Source of the DNA: an uncultured Polaribacter sp.
Lineage (GTDB): Bacteria; Bacteroidota; Bacteroidia; Flavobacteriales; Flavobacteriaceae
Length of the DNA stretch: 6,728 bases
Direction: 5' to 3'
Assembly: GCA_937936695.1 (NCBI GenBank)
Contig: CALHCK010000264.1
Location: 1-6,728 of the forward strand
Shown here: positions 5,545 through 6,728 of the stretch, piece after piece
Position numbering within the stretch: the stretch's first letter is position 1
Layout of the letters: each line of letters opens with the position of its first letter
Position numbers and translations under genes: made by a program
The notes under the pieces: model-generated
The model's input: the letters and a program-made list of their open reading frames with translations, nothing else
The model's database searches: none
What the model was told of the DNA's origin: nothing

Positions 5545-5632
5545 AAAAAAGAATTAAAAAGATACATTTTTTTTTTATTTGTAGTGACTTTAATAAGTAT
5601 TATGAGTCATATAGACATAGAACAATAAAAAG

Positions 5633-5821
5633 ATGTACATGAGAATTATAATTTTATTCATATTCTTTATACTTCCAGTTGTAGGTTACACACAAATTGT
5701 TCCCCCACTTACACCACCTCCGCCGCCTCCAGGATTACCTGTAGATGGATTAACAGGGGCATTATTTATAATGGGATTGATATACGGATCTAAAAAGATC
5801 TATAAAGATAGTAGTAGTTAG
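5633..5821 (+). CDS. Secreted mini-protein, PID-CTERM-like sorting signal
   Basis: 62 residues from ATG 5633; a second ATG at 5639 (residue 3) is equally possible. Residues 1-21 form a signal peptide (Arg4, then a long hydrophobic run, ending VVGYTQ). Next is a proline-rich linker with six consecutive Pro (28-33) and the motif GLPVDGL (34-40). A short hydrophobic helix (about 40-52) and a basic end, YGSKKIYKDSSS, follow. Almost nothing lies between signal peptide and C-terminal helix. The Pro-run, GLP(I/V)DG, small helix and KK tail resemble the PID-CTERM mini-proteins of Bacteroidota, where the C-terminus is thought to be a sorting or anchoring signal. The assignment is from memory of the pattern; the typical motif has Ile where this has Val37. 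Its promoter is unclear. A terminator follows 25 bp after the stop. Confidence 0.75.
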   Translation: MYMRIIILFIFFILPVVGYTQIVPPLTPPPPPPGLPVDGLTGALFIMGLIYGSKKIYKDSSS

Positions 5822-5846
5822 TTTTTATACTAAGTTTGGTTAGACG

Positions 5847-5880
5847 AAAAGGCTTTAAACAATATGTTTAAGGCCTTTTT
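5847..5880 (+). terminator. Rho-independent terminator after the mini-protein gene
   Basis: 14-bp stem AAAAGGCTTTAAAC (5847-5860) / GTTTAAGGCCTTTT (5866-5879) with one G-T wobble and a 5-nt loop AATAT, ending in TTTTT (5876-5880). Both flanks are A- or T-rich, so it may work in both directions and also stop - strand transcription from the pseudogene side. Confidence 0.88.
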
Positions 5881-5885
5881 CAATT

Positions 5886-5940
5886 TTTAAAATCTTAAGG
5901 AATACTTAATCTATAAGTAATTCTAAACCACAATACTTTT
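5886..5940 (-). pseudogene. Decayed copy of the C-terminal coding end of the 6545-6728 gene
   Basis: Read on the - strand, 5940-5898 encodes KVLWFRITYRLSIP followed by TAA (5897-5895). The partial gene at the window edge encodes KVLWFRVTYGLNIPSDSK. The stop replaces its Ser codon (TCA to TAA), and the match continues past it (D-F-K versus D-S-K) before fading at about 5886. Over 50 bases, 45 are identical, and every difference changes an amino acid or makes the stop, as expected for DNA no longer under selection. The frame is open further upstream on this strand to about 6038 without a start codon. How far homology reaches there cannot be judged because the intact copy runs off the window. 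Confidence 0.8.
5891..5940. repeat. 50-bp direct repeat, copy 1
   Basis: Matches 6679-6728 in the same orientation at 45 of 50 positions without gaps; mismatches are at repeat positions 6, 15, 20, 22 and 31. The copies start 788 bp apart and bracket the small lipoprotein gene. The second copy reaches the last base of the window, so the true repeat may be longer. Confidence 0.93.
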
Positions 5941-5971
5941 TTAGTTTTGTAAGAGGTACTTTTATCAAATA

Positions 5972-5995
5972 AATTACTCGTTATAACTAGTAATT
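5972..5995. repeat. 24-bp near-perfect palindrome
   Basis: The half AATTACTCGTTA (5972-5983) and the half TAACTAGTAATT (5984-5995) are reverse complements except for one C/T pair at 5979/5988, with no loop. The core GTTATAAC (5980-5987) is itself palindromic. Gapless dyads of this size look more like a protein-binding operator or recombination site than an RNA hairpin. It lies in the gap between the mini-protein and lipoprotein genes, upstream on the - strand of the decayed copy. Confidence 0.7.
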
Positions 5996-6016
5996 CAATT
6001 ATTATATGAAATAAGA

Positions 6017-6047
6017 AAAGAGTAAGATTTAAAAAACCTTACTCTTT
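6017..6047 (-). terminator. Likely terminator of the lipoprotein operon
   Basis: On the - strand, AAAGAGTAAG (6047-6038) pairs perfectly with CTTACTCTTT (6026-6017) across an 11-nt loop and continues into TCTTATTTC, a T-rich but interrupted tract. It begins 11 bp after the lipoprotein stop codon. The T-tract is weaker than those of the other terminators here. Confidence 0.65.
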
Positions 6048-6057
6048 ATCAATAAAT

Positions 6058-6531
6058 TTACTTTACAATTTCAAAATCTTGTTTTTCAATTTTTCCGTCC
6101 AAAACAGATAACTCATCGTCTTTAAGCCATACAGATAAACCAACACCATCTAATGTTGGTCTAGGGAATTCAAATGGGTTAAAAAACAATTTAGGTCCAT
6201 TTTCTATTACCAATAAAAAAGCACCCTCTTTAGAGATGTTATTAACTTTACCTAAATCAGGTGTCCAACCAAAAGTACCAATAGTTAATTTAGTTTTAGT
6301 AAATTCTTCCTTATCTTTTTTAGCTAAAATAGAACTATTAGACTTTAAAGAATCTGTTACAATAAAGTTAGAATCTTTAACAGCACCAATGTAAAGTGTT
6401 CCCTTATTGTATGTTTTGTTTGAGAAATTAACTATGGTCAAATTAACACCTCCATCAAAGAAAACATCATTAGATGATTGGCATGATGATAAGAATGTAA
6501 AAGCAAATAAAAATGTTAAATATTTTTTCAT
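6058..6531 (-). CDS. Small lipoprotein of unknown function
   Basis: 157 residues, ATG at 6531-6529 on the - strand. Residues 1-17 (MKKYLTFLFAFTFLSSC) are a textbook lipoprotein signal peptide with lipobox LSSC; Cys17 is followed by Gln. The mature part has no recognised domain. Alternating hydrophobic stretches (VNLTIVNFSN, GTLYIGAVKDSNF, KLTIGTFGW, AFLLVIENG) suggest a beta-rich fold of about 140 residues, with FNPFEFPRP near residue 120. It starts 13 bp after the stop of the upstream partial gene and is therefore probably in its operon. A gene of this size directly behind a larger gene, with a broken copy of that gene's 3' end beyond it, is the layout seen for immunity proteins in polymorphic effector loci. 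That role is inference, with no domain support. Confidence 0.85.
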   Translation of the reverse strand: MKKYLTFLFAFTFLSSCQSSNDVFFDGGVNLTIVNFSNKTYNKGTLYIGAVKDSNFIVTDSLKSNSSILAKKDKEEFTKTKLTIGTFGWTPDLGKVNNISKEGAFLLVIENGPKLFFNPFEFPRPTLDGVGLSVWLKDDELSVLDGKIEKQDFEIVK

Positions 6532-6544
6532 AATAATTTTACTT

Positions 6545-6728
6545 TTAATCTAAGTAGACTACTTGTGATCTAGAACTATTTTTGATAAAACTTACTCTTT
6601 GATTAAGATTTGAGTATCTATCTTTATCAATAAACCTCCCACGATTCACTAAATTTTTAGTTAAATCTTGTAGTTTAGAATCTGAAGGAATATTTAAGCC
6701 ATAAGTAACTCTAAACCACAATACTTTT
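6545..6728 (-). CDS. Unrecognised protein, C-terminal 60 residues only
   Basis: The - strand frame is open from the window edge to TAA 6547-6545 and has no start codon in the window, so only the C-terminus is visible. It begins KVLWFRVTYGLNIPSDSK, continues through DLTKNLVNRGRFIDKDRYSN and ends SSRSQVVYLD. Coding is supported by the open frame, by codon use like the neighbours, by tight 13-bp spacing to the lipoprotein gene, and by a second diverged copy at 5886-5940 in the same frame. The segment is basic and polar with no membrane helix. I do not recognise a family, and the missing upstream part is needed for any functional call. Confidence 0.75.
   Translation of the reverse strand, partial: KVLWFRVTYGLNIPSDSKLQDLTKNLVNRGRFIDKDRYSNLNQRVSFIKNSSRSQVVYLD
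6679..6728. repeat. 50-bp direct repeat, copy 2 (intact coding copy)
   Basis: Partner of 5891-5940 (45 of 50 identical). Here the sequence is part of an open - strand frame, while copy 1 carries a stop. It ends exactly at the window edge, so its true extent is unknown. Confidence 0.93.

Noticed and set aside
5602..5628. Eight-codon ORF (MSHIDIEQ) just before the 62-aa gene, as a leader peptide
   Set aside because: Too short to distinguish from chance; no attenuator-like hairpins or codon runs follow.
1..6728. tRNA, rRNA, CRISPR array or insertion sequence
   Set aside because: No cloverleaf-like or rRNA sequence, no regularly spaced repeats, and no transposase frame or terminal inverted repeats were seen. 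The only long repeat is the two-copy coding fragment at the 3' end.

Overview
The window is very AT-rich. It encodes proteins typical of the family Flavobacteriaceae (phylum Bacteroidota): a DUF4136 lipoprotein, a DUF5522 mini-protein, a DUF4197 lipoprotein, a flavobacterial-style PyrF, and a tpiA-prmA-clpS cluster. Several starts are preceded by TAnnTTTG, the -7 element of the Bacteroidota primary sigma factor, and Shine-Dalgarno sequences are largely absent. A genus cannot be named from sequence alone; a marine flavobacterium of the Polaribacter/Tenacibaculum type would fit.

Layout. Positions 1-1764 (+ strand) hold the 3' part of a DUF4136 lipoprotein gene closed by a clear terminator, a 54-residue cysteine-cluster protein (DUF5522), a DUF4197 lipoprotein, and a 67-residue unknown whose start codon lies inside a long hairpin. 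Next comes pyrF on the - strand. Its end overlaps the unknown gene's end by 4 bp, and its start faces a divergent TlpA-like thioredoxin lipoprotein gene. Positions 3291-5529 (+) hold housekeeping genes: triosephosphate isomerase, then after a strong terminator prmA (ribosomal protein L11 methyltransferase), clpS (N-degron adaptor) and a 90-residue unknown. The last three are tightly packed, but clpS appears to have its own promoter inside the end of prmA.

Positions 5530-6728 look like accessory DNA. They contain a 62-residue secreted mini-protein resembling PID-CTERM sorting-signal proteins (signal peptide, six-proline run, PVDG motif, one membrane helix, basic tail). They also contain a terminator, a 24-bp near-perfect palindrome, and a - strand locus made of the C-terminal end of an unrecognised protein (running off the window) followed after 13 bp by a small lipoprotein gene. 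A decayed copy of the same C-terminal coding sequence (45 of 50 bases identical, interrupted by a stop) lies beyond the lipoprotein gene. This gene / small lipoprotein / orphan C-terminal fragment layout is the most unusual part of the window. It resembles polymorphic effector-immunity loci in shape only; no toxin domain was recognised.

Three apparent ORF starts were corrected. The DUF4136 gene is open to the window edge, so an internal TTG is not its start. PrmA begins at ATG 4131, not at a TTG inside a terminator T-tract. ClpS begins at ATG 4978, not at the GTG two codons upstream.
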